The notes under the pieces are model-generated. The model saw nothing but the letters and a program-made list of their open reading frames with translations. It did no database searches and was not told the DNA's origin. Shown here piece after piece: positions 36,201 through 43,575 of a stretch of DNA of 64,000 nucleotides; the first letter of the stretch is position 1, and each line of letters starts with the position of its first letter. The stretch is taken from positions 1 to 64,000 of the forward strand of contig JAQCEM010000010.1 of NCBI GenBank assembly GCA_027729635.1, in the 5' to 3' direction. Position numbers and translations under genes: made by a program. Source of the DNA: Casp-actino8 sp001510335. GTDB taxonomy: Bacteria > Actinomycetota > Acidimicrobiia > Acidimicrobiales > Ilumatobacteraceae.

Positions 36201-36601
36201 TTGAAGTTGCGGTTGCGGATTTGTGGGCCACGGGTGTGTCGCCCAATGGACACCCAACATCATTTTTGCGTGAACAACTTGATGCATATGGCGTGGTGCC
36301 TGCTGATCAATTATTGACGACTGAACAAACCAAAGTATGGGTTGCGGGAACAGTGACTCATCGCCAACGACCGGCAACTGCTCAGGGAACAACGTTCATC
36401 AGTCTTGAAGATGAAACAGGTTTGATGAATGTGGTGGTGTCGGTGGGCTGCTGGAAACGGTTTCGGCCAGTGGCTCGCGGTGCGGGAGCGTTGTTAGTGC
36501 GAGGTCGTCTGCAGCGTTATGAAGGAGTGGTGAATATCGTCGCTGAACACATTGCGCCACTTTCGGTTGCAGCTCAAGTCACTGCCCGAAACTTCAGATA
36601 A
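33257..36601 (+). CDS. dnaE2: Error-prone DNA polymerase III alpha subunit
   Basis: Polymerase of the SOS mutasome. 1114 residues. The N-terminal 65 residues are Ser/Pro-rich and variable; a PHP domain follows (YAELHCHSNFSFLDGASHPEEL near 71-92, ALAVTDHNG). Polymerase active site PPDIDLDIESGRREEV with D460/D462; GRGSAANSAVCYSLGIT near 420; HLGIHSGGMVI, LIRPGPIQGG and YGFPESHSVSFAYLVYSSSWLK in palm/fingers; C-terminal HhH and an OB-fold (VAGTVTHRQRPATAQGTTFISLEDETGL). It is the DnaE2, not the replicative DnaE1, class: shorter C-terminus, SOS box, imuA'-imuB 2.3 kb upstream. Confidence 0.95.
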   Translation: MGSTWGMQGPTTWSELEARLSGRKPQSSSQSSSAHSSPSVVRLARDPLVTPEPDRTPTGGTPRPVVPYAELHCHSNFSFLDGASHPEELAEEAHRLGLTALAVTDHNGLYGVVRFAEAARVVGLPTVFGSEITVQASAGPQHLVVLADGTAGYARLARALSLAQLAGSKGDPRCTMPDLADVGAGHWWVMTGCRQGAVPSALVDHGPSAALRELQKLITAFGRDRVLIELWDHGDPLDTARNDAMAELAARADVQCIATNNVHYATPSARRLATAIAAVNQRCSLDEIDHCLPAAATAHLRSGAEQSRRFARYPGVVDLAAEIGRAAAFDLSLVAPKLPPYPCPDGLTEMQFLRRLTEEGARRRYGERPQSGEDLSIRARAWKTIDHELEVVELLGFAGYFLVVWDIVQFCNDSDIFCQGRGSAANSAVCYSLGITKADAVSLGLLFERFLSPDRDGPPDIDLDIESGRREEVIQYVFNRYGRHHTAQVANVITYRARSAVRDMARALGYAPGQQDAWSKQMDMWRNVAANSPDKTPEGRVDQAIPPLVLELAAEIEDAPRHLGIHSGGMVICDRPVIEVCPVEWGRMKDRSVLQWDKDDCAAAGLVKFDLLGLGMLSALHGAVDLVKRHKGVAIDLAALPQDDDVYAMLCRADTVGVFQIESRAQMATLPRLKPRRFYDLVVEVALIRPGPIQGGSVHPYIRRRNGQEPITYLHPLLENSLGKTLGIPLFQEQLMQMAIDVAGFSASEADQLRQAMGSKRSQKRMQLLRQRLYEGMAERGIVGDIADEIFDKMAAFANYGFPESHSVSFAYLVYSSSWLKLYEPAAFYAGLLNAQPMGFWSPHSLAQDARRHGVVVRTPDLLASGAQATLEECAESHGGFAVRLGLSSIRGIGAGLAEQIEDERELHGDYVDAEDLVRRVDELTLSQLEAMATGGIFTECFGLERREALWAVGAAAQSRRDRLPGLATGTQAPMLPGMEPLEVAVADLWATGVSPNGHPTSFLREQLDAYGVVPADQLLTTEQTKVWVAGTVTHRQRPATAQGTTFISLEDETGLMNVVVSVGCWKRFRPVARGAGALLVRGRLQRYEGVVNIVAEHIAPLSVAAQVTARNFR

Positions 36602-36609
36602 CCCTGTGC

Positions 36610-36656
36610 TTCTGGTGTCATTTAATTTGGTATATCCAACTAAAACGACACCAGAA
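36610..36656. repeat. Inverted repeat, copy 2 of the element at 9456-9498
   Basis: Outer stem TTCTGGTGTC / GACACCAGAA, with an AT-rich imperfect inner stem and a tatat loop. Between convergent dnaE2 and the LysE-type gene. Shares AAAACGACACCAGAA and nearby CACA with copy 1, so it is a repeated element that probably also terminates transcription both ways. Confidence 0.6.
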
Positions 36657-36664
36657 TCACAAAG

Positions 36665-37300
36665 TTATTTGGATGATGAAGGCGATGTGGTGGCGGCAAC
36701 GAGGCCGAGAGCGATGAAGACAGAGCCGGCAACATAACGCTGCACAAAAGGCAAAGTACGTCCGCTCAACAACTTGGCGCGCAGGGCACTCGCGGTGAGT
36801 GCGTACATACCATCGGTAACACAACCAATGAGTACGAAGATTGTTCCGAGAACAAACGCCTGCGACCAGGCAGCACCTTTGTCGGTGTCAATGAATTGCG
36901 GAAGATACGACACGAAAAACAACGCAACTTTCGGATTCAAAGTATTGACGATGATTCCTTGAGTGAATGAGCGACGCAAAGTTGTTGTTGTCGCCTCATT
37001 TTCAATATCAGTTGGCTGACGCAACAGCGTTCGTATGCCCACAAAAACGAGATAGCCGACACCAAGCCACTTCACCACATTGAATGCGGTTGCTGATGTA
37101 GCGAGCACTGCAGAAAGTCCGACTGATGCAGCAATGACGTGTACGAAGTTACCGAGTTCAAGGCCAGCGACTGCGGCCAAACCAACTTCACGACCATCAG
37201 ACACGCTGCGGTTGGGGACGTAGATGACTGCCGGTCTTGGAATGAGGAGTAGTGCAACTGATGCAATCGCGAAAGTGACTATTGAATGCAGGTCGGGCAC
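36665..37300 (-). CDS. LysE/RhtB family amino-acid exporter
   Basis: 211-residue inner-membrane protein with five or six hydrophobic segments. Family features: PRPAVIYVPNRSVSDGREVGLAAVAGLELGNFVHV near 22-56, LVFVGIRTLL, and FTQGIIVNTLNPKVALFFVSYLPQF near 112-136. Exports an amino acid or derivative, substrate unknown. GTG start supported by TAGAGT six bases upstream; so the gene has its own promoter although it is also downstream of the NUDIX gene. Confidence 0.88.
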   Translation of the reverse strand: MPDLHSIVTFAIASVALLLIPRPAVIYVPNRSVSDGREVGLAAVAGLELGNFVHVIAASVGLSAVLATSATAFNVVKWLGVGYLVFVGIRTLLRQPTDIENEATTTTLRRSFTQGIIVNTLNPKVALFFVSYLPQFIDTDKGAAWSQAFVLGTIFVLIGCVTDGMYALTASALRAKLLSGRTLPFVQRYVAGSVFIALGLVAATTSPSSSK

Positions 37301-37306
37301 GAGGAA

Positions 37307-37312
37307 ACTCTA
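37307..37312 (-). promoter_or_regulatory. -10 TAGAGT, leaderless promoter of LysE-type gene
   Basis: TAGAGT six bases before GTG 37300 on the minus strand, overlapping the NUDIX stop codon region. Confidence 0.5.
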
Positions 37313-37831
37313 GACCTCAACGTTGATGGGCGACGAAGGAATTCGGTTCTCAATGATGTTCATCACGTGGGTGTGTAGTCCGGAGGGAACAAATGTGGTC
37401 TGTGCTGCCGCAATTTCGTCGATATGCCACCAGCGCAATTCAAAAAGGTATTCGGCATTCAACGTGTCCCAGTCAAGAGCGGGCTGAGGCTCAAAGATTT
37501 CGGGAACCTGCACAAGATGAATGTGTTCACGTTGACCATCCCATTGTCTGTTGATAAAGGGAATGCGATGTTCGCGAGTCCAAATATGGGGACCGATCTC
37601 TGGGTTGTGCAACCCGACTTCTTCAATGAGTTCTCGGCGCAGTGCAGTGACATGGTCTTCGCCGTCGTCAAGCCCTCCACCTGGAAGAGCCCAGCGAGTG
37701 CCCGCAGGGAATTCAAAACGCACTAACAAGATGTGCTTGCTCGGCGTGAGAACAAGAGCCCGAGCTGCTGGTCGAATGCGCAACTCTGAGTTTTGGCCGG
37801 GCTCAGTCGGATGGTTGCTCATTGAGCCCAT
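37310..37831 (-). CDS. NUDIX hydrolase
   Basis: 173 residues. The Nudix box is complete: GGGLDDGEDHVTALRRELIEEVGL (about 50-73), giving the G-x5-E-x7-REUXEEXGU pattern. RAALRALVLTPSKHILLVRF-like strands precede it. Hydrolyses a nucleoside diphosphate derivative; substrate unknown. ATG at 37831 or 37822; either start overlaps the end of the DUF3039 gene, so the two are coupled. Confidence 0.85.
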   Translation of the reverse strand: MGSMSNHPTEPGQNSELRIRPAARALVLTPSKHILLVRFEFPAGTRWALPGGGLDDGEDHVTALRRELIEEVGLHNPEIGPHIWTREHRIPFINRQWDGQREHIHLVQVPEIFEPQPALDWDTLNAEYLFELRWWHIDEIAAAQTTFVPSGLHTHVMNIIENRIPSSPINVEV

Positions 37832-38108
37832 CGTTCATCATGCGGTACATCTCGTAGATTGACTTGCAGTCTTCACACATCGGCAGTTTCTTGGGGTCGC
37901 GCGATGGAACCCACACATGACCACACAGGGCCTCCAGGGGAGTGCCGTAAATGCGGGCCTCCATGACTTTGGCCTGAGCACTTTCGCCAGGCTCAACTTT
38001 GACAATGTGGGCCACTGTAGGTTCGCTGGTTTGAGTGTTTTCATCGAGTCGAGTGTCGAGAATCGTCGAGCCTGCGGGGTGTGCGGTCATTGGGTCATTT
38101 GAGGCCAT
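37803..38108 (-). CDS. DUF3039 family protein
   Basis: 101 residues from ATG 38108. The C-terminal part matches DUF3039: HIVKVEPGESAQAKVMEARIYGTPLEALCGHVWVPSRDPKKLPMCEDCKSIYEMYR. The Cys-Gly-His and Cys-x2-Cys suggest a zinc site. This family is largely actinobacterial and of unknown function. Overlaps the NUDIX gene and is divergent from the fmdB-type gene with 34 bp between. Confidence 0.85.
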   Translation of the reverse strand: MASNDPMTAHPAGSTILDTRLDENTQTSEPTVAHIVKVEPGESAQAKVMEARIYGTPLEALCGHVWVPSRDPKKLPMCEDCKSIYEMYRMMNDGLNEQPSD

Positions 38109-38142
38109 GACATAAGTCAAGCAGACGCCTTCACGCGGGGAC

Positions 38143-38367
38143 ATGCCGCTGTACGACTTCCGTTGCAAGACCTGCGAAACCACCTTTGAAGTGCGCCGTC
38201 CGATGGCTGAGGCCAGCGACCCCGCAACGTGCCCGCAAGGCCACGAGAATGCGGTGCGACTTTTGTCAGTGTTTGCCTCAGCGGGGACATCTTCGGGGGC
38301 GGTTGCTCGGGCACCTGCGCCACGTTCGGGTGGCGGATGCGGTTCGGATTGCGGTTGCGCCCATTGA
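38143..38367 (+). CDS. FmdB-type zinc ribbon protein
   Basis: 74 residues. N-terminal zinc ribbon MPLYDFRCKTCETTFEV with a second Cys pair position (CPQGH) as in FmdB/CxxC regulatory domains; the tail is Gly/Cys-rich (GGGCGSDCGCAH). GGGGAC precedes the ATG as an RBS. Named after a formamidase-linked regulator, but function in general is unknown. Partner of DUF3039 in a compact divergent pair. Confidence 0.85.
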   Translation: MPLYDFRCKTCETTFEVRRPMAEASDPATCPQGHENAVRLLSVFASAGTSSGAVARAPAPRSGGGCGSDCGCAH

Positions 38368-38448
38368 TTTGGGGACACACTGATTGACTCACACTGAAAA
38401 TGTTGGACGACGAGCGAGTTACCCCATTCGTGATGTAAGTTGCAAGCC

Positions 38449-38583
38449 ATGGCCTCTTGGATTGTGAACTTGATCGTCGCTGGTGCAGCGATTGGTATCG
38501 GTGCAATCGGAACGCGTGTCATCGGAGAAGCTTCAAAAGCGAAGCCGGTCCCGGTGAAGGTCCGCAAACCTCGCCAACGTTAA
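38449..38583 (+). CDS. Small single-pass membrane protein (44 aa)
   Basis: Short frame from ATG 38449 to TAA 38583. Residues 3-22 (SWIVNLIVAGAAIGIGAIG) form one membrane helix, followed by a basic tail (KAKPVPVKVRKPRQR) that should stay in the cytoplasm. The next gene (DUF4031) begins 3 bp after the stop, so the two are probably translated from one mRNA. No family recognised; coding nature rests on the helix-plus-basic tail pattern and the tight spacing. Confidence 0.55.
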   Translation: MASWIVNLIVAGAAIGIGAIGTRVIGEASKAKPVPVKVRKPRQR

Positions 38584-38586
38584 GCC

Positions 38587-38871
38587 GTGGCAATTTATGT
38601 TGACGAGTGCCGCTGGTGGTATAAAGAGCGCCATTGGTGTCACATGGTGAGCGATGTCAGCCTTGATGAGTTGCATGTATTTGCTGCAACCCTAGAAATT
38701 CCTCAACGTGGGTTTCATCGTGACCATTACGACCTGCCAGATACCTATCGTGAACAGGCGGTTGCCTTGGGAGCAATTGAAGTGACAAGTCGTGAACTGT
38801 TACATCGCATGCGGGCAGCGGGACTACGCGTGCGAAAGAGTTGCGACACTTCACTCAATCCAGTTACTTGA
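38587..38871 (+). CDS. DUF4031 family protein
   Basis: 94 residues from GTG 38587. It matches DUF4031: IYVDECRWWYKERHWCHMVSD, LDELHVFAATLEIPQRGFHRDHYDLPDTYREQAVALGAIEVTSRELL. The conserved Asp, Trp, His and HYD residues are all there, giving the look of a small enzyme or nucleic-acid-binding protein, but function is unknown. Its last 21 bp overlap the convergent gene at 38851. Confidence 0.88.
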   Translation: MAIYVDECRWWYKERHWCHMVSDVSLDELHVFAATLEIPQRGFHRDHYDLPDTYREQAVALGAIEVTSRELLHRMRAAGLRVRKSCDTSLNPVT

Positions 38872-39285
38872 GCGACCGAATTCGGTGGGGATGCTGCGCG
38901 CATTGCGCTTGGTGACGACGAACCAGTCAATGAGTTGAATCCCTTGGCTTGCCAACCATGCCGATGTGAGATCAAATTCGTAGATGTCGTTTTCATCAAG
39001 GACGTCATGCTCGCGATACGAATACACGACAACATCGGGCGTGTCGTGGTGATCAAGCGAAATGGCGAGTATCTGCCGAATGTTGTCAAGGTATCGAGCC
39101 CCGTTTTCAAAGAGTAAAACACCATGCCCGATCAGTTGTCGATCAAGTGGAACAGCAGCGATATCGGATGTACGGCTAGAAGTATTGAGAGCGTGGCCAA
39201 GCAACGCGGCAAGTGATGCTGATGTGATGGGGTCGACTCCGCAAGCGGGAATCGGGCGATCGGGTTGATGTTGTGCTTCGGTCAA
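38851..39285 (-). CDS. Hypothetical protein, 144 aa
   Basis: Start chosen at TTG 39285, because GGAGG (39292-39296) lies six bases upstream; an in-frame ATG at 39303 has no RBS and falls two bases after a hairpin. The protein has alternating strands and helices (LIGHGVLLFENGARYLDNIRQILAISLDHHDTPDVVVYSYREHDVLDENDIYEFD) and a C-terminal IQLIDWFVVTKRNARSI. The layout recalls JAB/RadC-type domains, but the metal-binding HxHPSG motif is missing. No function can be assigned. Convergent overlap of 21 bp with DUF4031. Confidence 0.55.
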   Translation of the reverse strand: MTEAQHQPDRPIPACGVDPITSASLAALLGHALNTSSRTSDIAAVPLDRQLIGHGVLLFENGARYLDNIRQILAISLDHHDTPDVVVYSYREHDVLDENDIYEFDLTSAWLASQGIQLIDWFVVTKRNARSIPTEFGRSSNWIE

Positions 39286-39305
39286 GGCAGACCTCCGGTT
39301 CATAA

Positions 39306-39323
39306 CCAAGCAATGCTGCTTGG
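39306..39323. terminator. Hairpin after rhomboid gene
   Basis: Perfect 7-bp stem CCAAGCA / TGCTTGG with a 4-nt loop, downstream of the rhomboid gene on the minus strand and just before the next gene. Followed by TTAT only; a weak terminator. Confidence 0.4.
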
Positions 39324-39376
39324 ATGTGGAACGTGGGGAAGTCGTGAAAAGAACTTAGAGAAGGGGTGTTGCAGGT

Positions 39377-40231
39377 TCAGCCAACGACGACAATGCTGGC
39401 GATCACGCTGCCGATGATGGCAATAGCGGGCACGGCATAGCCCAACCACGGCGGTTGTTTTTGTTGTGGTGGCGGCAACATGATGCTGCCGCAAATTGCA
39501 CCCATCACAATTCCGCCGATATGACCACCGATTGAAATGCCGGGGATAGTGAATGTGAGCAACAAGTTGATCATCAACGTTGCGCCGAGTCCGGTTTGGA
39601 AGATATTGATTCCACGACGTTGCATGCCAATTGCTGCAGCGCCCATTAGCCCGAATACTGCTCCGGATGCGCCGCCATGTAGACCATTGCTGCTTCCTTC
39701 TAGTACAAGTACACCGAGCGATCCACCGAGCAAACAAGCAAAGTACAACAGTCCATATCGCAGTCGACCTAACGGCGGTTCAAGCAACTTACCCAGTTGA
39801 AAGAGCAAGTACATATTCATTGCGATGTGCAAAATTCCGAAGTGCAAGAAACCGGAGGTGATGAGTCGATACCACTCGTGGTTAAAAGAGAGCAGTAACT
39901 TATTGAGTCCAAGTTCTACTTCGCGTGGCGAGATGCTGCTGCCAAAACCAGCAGAATTGGTGTCGCCAATAAGTACCCACACAAAAACTGCAACGTTCAG
40001 GGCAATGATGATGCGCGTGATCAGTGCGTCTTGTGAGGCATTCCAATCTTTCGCTCGAACTGATGCAGCTGGTCGGGATGCCTTAATGCAATCGGGGCAT
40101 TGACTGCCGATGGTGACGGCTTGCAAACAGTCACCGCACGCGGGTCGTCCGCATCGGGTGCACGAACGGCCAGTTGGCATGTTGGGGTGTCGATAACAAC
40201 GGGGCAGAACTGGGGGTGCGAATTCAGACAT
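39377..40231 (-). CDS. Rhomboid family intramembrane serine protease with N-terminal zinc finger
   Basis: From ATG 40231 the protein has 284 residues. The first 45 form a cysteine-rich B-box-like finger (CYRHPNMPTGRSCTRCGRPACGDCL, QCPDC). Six membrane segments follow. The catalytic Ser is in GASGAVFGLMGA (family GxSGxxxG) and the catalytic His in GISIGGHIGGIVMGA; HFGILHIAMNMYLLFQLG gives the usual HxxxN. Cleaves membrane helices; substrate unknown. It lies 10 bp after the GGDEF-EAL gene on the same strand. Confidence 0.88.
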   Translation of the reverse strand: MSEFAPPVLPRCYRHPNMPTGRSCTRCGRPACGDCLQAVTIGSQCPDCIKASRPAASVRAKDWNASQDALITRIIIALNVAVFVWVLIGDTNSAGFGSSISPREVELGLNKLLLSFNHEWYRLITSGFLHFGILHIAMNMYLLFQLGKLLEPPLGRLRYGLLYFACLLGGSLGVLVLEGSSNGLHGGASGAVFGLMGAAAIGMQRRGINIFQTGLGATLMINLLLTFTIPGISIGGHIGGIVMGAICGSIMLPPPQQKQPPWLGYAVPAIAIIGSVIASIVVVG

Positions 40232-40241
40232 AGTGGCTAGA

Positions 40242-42221
40242 TCAGACGGTAGTGGCTGACACACCAAATGCTGTGGCAGCAACGGGTCGACCGATGCGAT
40301 ATCCCTGCACCAAATCACAACCGAGCAAGCGCAAACGTTCGATTTGCGCATCGGTTGTAACCCATTCGGCGATCACTGCCATATTGAGGCTGTGGGCCAA
40401 CTGCACGATTCCGCGCACGATGGGGTCATCGGTTTCGTCTTCGCCAAGTGCCCGAACAAATGATCCATCAAGTTTGAGGTAGTCGGCCGGACATGATCGT
40501 AGATGGGATAGCGACGAGTACCCAGTTCCAAAATCATCAATTGATAGGCGAACACCGAATCTTTTCATTGATTGCAAAGTGCGCAAGGTGCTAGCAGTGT
40601 CGTTCATGAGCATTTTCTCGTCGAACTCCAGGGCTAAATGTTGTGGCTGCAAATCAAAATCATTGATGGCGGCCAATGTGCGCTCGACAAAACGGGTGTC
40701 TCCAACTTGGCGTGGCGAGACATTGACGTGAACAATGAATTGGCGATCAATACGTTTTTCATTCAGCCACACACGCATATCGGAACATGCTTGACGGATG
40801 ACCCATTCACCAATGGGAACAATGGCACCCGATTCTTCGGCGAGATCGACAAATGATGAAGGCGTGAGAAGCCCGAGTGTTGGATGACGCCAACGAAGCA
40901 AAGCCTCTGCGCCAACAACCTTGTTTGAATGTGGCGACATAACTGGCTGATACACAAGATGTAGTTCGTTGTTAGCCAGGGCTTGTTCAAGCGATGCGGA
41001 CAATGTGGCGCGCTCTTTGGCAGTATTGCGCATGTTGTTGCTATACAACTCGCAGCGTGAACGCCCGCGCATCTTGGCGTGATACATGGCGGTGTCGGCG
41101 TTGCGCATGAGAGCAACAGCTGCGTCAACAAGCGCAGGTTCATCAATTTCGCCGCGAGTCATGGCCACGCCGAGGCTCGCGCCAGTCACTACTTCAATTC
41201 CTTGCAGCAATACGCGACCAGTGATTGCAGTGCGGATTCTCTCGGCAAGATCCATCGCTGCCTCTTCATCGGTGAGTCCTTCACACAAAATCACGAATTC
41301 ATCTCCACCAATGCGCGCGACGATATCGCCAGGGCGCGTTGCCGAAACCAGACGGCGTCCGATGTTGGTGATAAGGGCATCACCGTTTTCGTGACCAAGG
41401 CTGTCATTGATGTCTTTGAGTTTGTCAACATCTAAGAAGATCACCGACACAGTTGAAGTAGTGGAGCGCGAGCGTTCAATTGCTTCGGAGAGTTTGCGAA
41501 TGAACAATGTGCGATTGGGTAGTCCGGTTAATACATCATGAGTTGCGAGGTGGGCCAGCTCGGCTTGTAGTCGCAAGGAAGAACTGATATCGCGGGCCAG
41601 CATCGTGATGCGATCGTTCGCGCAGGCAACTTGAACATCAAACGTGTGCAGTTCGTTGTCGGAGCCGCGTAGACCAACTTCGCCGCGCCAGTTTGAATTG
41701 GGCGTTGACAAAATTTCCCGGGGCATTTGATCGCGTACCGAAACGGCCATCTGATCAAAGTGGCTGGCGGCTTCGTTGACGTGCAGAATGACACCATTCA
41801 TGTCGGTGATGATCGTTGGGTCATCTGACGATTCAAGGAGGGCGAGCAGTTGGCCAGATTCGTGCGAGAACAACTGTTGATAAGCGGCCATCGCGATCAC
41901 GACACCCGAGTAGCCGGTGATTGATCCGTCGGCGTCAAGTCGAGGGTTGGCTAAAAAGCGAAGGGGCGAGCCTTGGTCATCAATGGACGGGATACTGACC
42001 TCAATATCAATGGACGATGACGAGTCAATGGCGTTGCGCCACGCCTGTTCGGCTTTGGCGCGATCGTCGGGATGGGCGTTAGCCCAAGGAGCTCGACCGA
42101 GGGGGACTGGTCCGCCCAATAAGGCAAGTTCGCGAAACCGTGAATCAGCCGAGGTGAGACGGCCAGATGCGTCGGTTTCAAAGAGTCCGATCTGAGGAGT
42201 GGGGGTTGACGAACTGATACT
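40242..42221 (-). CDS. PAS-GGDEF-EAL cyclic-di-GMP protein; start codon unclear
   Basis: Signal protein with a PAS domain (about the first 90 residues, GLFETDASGRLTSADSRFRELALLGG), a second PAS, a GGDEF domain (RIGGDEFVIL, so an intact diguanylate cyclase motif) and an EAL domain. The usual EALLRW is present (AEALLRWRHPTLGL), with DDFGTGYSSL near the end. Both activities are possible. The only canonical in-frame start is TTG 42119, inside the first PAS; coding sequence clearly continues 34 codons upstream to a TGA at 42222-42224 without ATG, GTG or TTG (ATC 42218 would be non-canonical). Coordinates given cover the open frame. Confidence 0.85.
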   Translation of the reverse strand, partial: SISSSTPTPQIGLFETDASGRLTSADSRFRELALLGGPVPLGRAPWANAHPDDRAKAEQAWRNAIDSSSSIDIEVSIPSIDDQGSPLRFLANPRLDADGSITGYSGVVIAMAAYQQLFSHESGQLLALLESSDDPTIITDMNGVILHVNEAASHFDQMAVSVRDQMPREILSTPNSNWRGEVGLRGSDNELHTFDVQVACANDRITMLARDISSSLRLQAELAHLATHDVLTGLPNRTLFIRKLSEAIERSRSTTSTVSVIFLDVDKLKDINDSLGHENGDALITNIGRRLVSATRPGDIVARIGGDEFVILCEGLTDEEAAMDLAERIRTAITGRVLLQGIEVVTGASLGVAMTRGEIDEPALVDAAVALMRNADTAMYHAKMRGRSRCELYSNNMRNTAKERATLSASLEQALANNELHLVYQPVMSPHSNKVVGAEALLRWRHPTLGLLTPSSFVDLAEESGAIVPIGEWVIRQACSDMRVWLNEKRIDRQFIVHVNVSPRQVGDTRFVERTLAAINDFDLQPQHLALEFDEKMLMNDTASTLRTLQSMKRFGVRLSIDDFGTGYSSLSHLRSCPADYLKLDGSFVRALGEDETDDPIVRGIVQLAHSLNMAVIAEWVTTDAQIERLRLLGCDLVQGYRIGRPVAATAFGVSATTV

Positions 42222-42279
42222 TCAGTTTGGCAGATTGTGGTGAGGCCAACGCGGAGGGTGACGGCGCGATCAAAATCAG

Positions 42280-42328
42280 CCACTCTGTACAAATTGTCGC
42301 GCTCAGCGCGACAATTTGTACAGAGTGG
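42280..42328. repeat. 49-bp perfect palindrome (24-bp arms)
   Basis: The arms are fully complementary and run CCACTCTGTACAAATTGTCG.. inward, with a single central base. It lies between the small lipoprotein gene and the GGDEF-EAL gene (both minus). No T-tract follows on either strand, so a classic terminator is not obvious; dimeric operator, RNA hairpin or small mobile repeat are alternatives. GGCGCGA occurs on both sides (42262-42268 and 42327-42333). Confidence 0.7.
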
Positions 42329-42356
42329 CGCGAAGTTTCTGGGGAAGTGGGGGCGT

Positions 42357-42527
42357 TTAGGGGGCGGGGGTTTCGAAGCTGGCGTCGCCTTCGACCGGCA
42401 GCGTCGTTGTCATAATCGACTCATTCTGATTCCCAGCCGGGATCTTCATATCGCGACCGTCATCGGCGCAAGCACCAAGCGTCAACAAAACGGGAATCAG
42501 GACGAGGGGAAGCAGGCGCTGTGTCAT
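42357..42527 (-). CDS. Small lipoprotein (56 aa)
   Basis: From ATG 42527: signal peptide MTQRLLPLVLIPVLLTLGAC with lipobox LGAC (Cys20), then a 36-residue Asp/Glu/Thr-rich mature part ending in PAP. No family recognised. A longer reading to 42620 would overlap the mca promoter and start codon and is rejected. Upstream of the GGDEF-EAL gene, on the same strand. Confidence 0.6.
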   Translation of the reverse strand: MTQRLLPLVLIPVLLTLGACADDGRDMKIPAGNQNESIMTTTLPVEGDASFETPAP

Positions 42528-42569
42528 TGCTCTCAACTTTACGGTGGCTGAGCGACCGAGGCGTGCAAC

Positions 42570-42575
42570 TAGCCT
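42570..42575 (+). promoter_or_regulatory. -10 TAGCCT, leaderless promoter of mca
   Basis: TAGCCT seven bases before ATG 42583. Confidence 0.55.
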
Positions 42576-42582
42576 GAGAACG

Positions 42583-43575
42583 ATGTTGACGGCCCCCGAG
42601 AGTCCATTGTGCGTGCTCACAATTCACGCTCACCCGGACGACGAAGCGTCCAAAGGTGCTCCGACTCTGGCCAAATATCACGATCTTGGCGTTCGGACCG
42701 TTCTAGTGTGCTGCACCGGCGGTGAAGAAGGCGATCTGCAAAATTCGACCCTCCGTGATGAAGGCGGTCCCTTTCACGGGTTGACCCCCGAGCAAGAAAA
42801 ACAGCATTTGGCTCGAATCCGGCCCGTTGAATTAGCCGAGTCGGCCAAGGTCATTGGGTTCGATCAAGTCATCATGTTGGGCTACCGCGATTCGGGAATG
42901 GCCGATTCTCCTCCCAACGCCCACCCAGATTGTTTTCATCAGGCCGCGCTTGATGAAGCGGTTGGTCGACTGGTTTCAATCATTCGGCGTGAGCGGCCGC
43001 AAGTGATCATTACTTATGGCGATGATCAGCGTGGCTATCCGCACCCCGATCATTTGAAAGTTCACGATATTTCGGTTCCGGCATTTGAACGTGCCGGAGA
43101 TGCAATGTGGTATCCGTGGGCGGGTGAACCGTGGCAGCCCCTCAAGATGTATTACTCGGTGTGGGCGCGCACGCGATTGATCGCAGTTCATGAAGCAATG
43201 TTGGCGAAACTCGGTAAATCACCGTACGACGATAAATGGTTAAATCGTCCAGGCCAAGACGAACGCATCACGACTCGTATTGATGTGGCCTCACACATGC
43301 GAGCGCGTTCAGGCGCATTGCGCGCGCACGCAACGCAAGTAGACCCCAAAGAGCCATGGTGGTTTGGCCTTGACGATGATGAGTTGGTCGCTGCGTACCC
43401 ATACGAAGACTGGGTATTGGCTAAATCAGCAGTTGGTGCACCCGATGCTGATGTTGTTGAAATTGATTTGTTTGCCGGAATAAAAGAAGTGATTGCGCTT
43501 GAACCTGGGCAGTCATTTCCTGGTCGTTTGTCAAGCCCTGCATTAGTTGAAACAGAAGTCGGAGAAGTGGCATGA
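42583..43575 (+). CDS. mca: Mycothiol S-conjugate amidase (Mca/MshB family)
   Basis: Zinc amidase of 330 residues that cleaves mycothiol S-conjugates so that mercapturic acids are exported (detoxification). LmbE fold: zinc site AHPDDEASKGAP (His-Pro-Asp-Asp), GGEEGD, the MLGYRDSGM block, and the third zinc ligand in YPHPDHLKVHDI. Length and the WYPWAGEPWQPLKMYY region fit Mca more than MshB, though the two are hard to separate by eye. Its presence implies mycothiol as the main thiol, an actinobacterial trait. Overlaps the next gene by four bases. Confidence 0.85.
   Translation: MLTAPESPLCVLTIHAHPDDEASKGAPTLAKYHDLGVRTVLVCCTGGEEGDLQNSTLRDEGGPFHGLTPEQEKQHLARIRPVELAESAKVIGFDQVIMLGYRDSGMADSPPNAHPDCFHQAALDEAVGRLVSIIRRERPQVIITYGDDQRGYPHPDHLKVHDISVPAFERAGDAMWYPWAGEPWQPLKMYYSVWARTRLIAVHEAMLAKLGKSPYDDKWLNRPGQDERITTRIDVASHMRARSGALRAHATQVDPKEPWWFGLDDDELVAAYPYEDWVLAKSAVGAPDADVVEIDLFAGIKEVIALEPGQSFPGRLSSPALVETEVGEVA

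Noticed and set aside
42528..42620. Longer start for the small lipoprotein
   Set aside because: Would place 31 residues before a standard signal peptide and cover the mca promoter and start.
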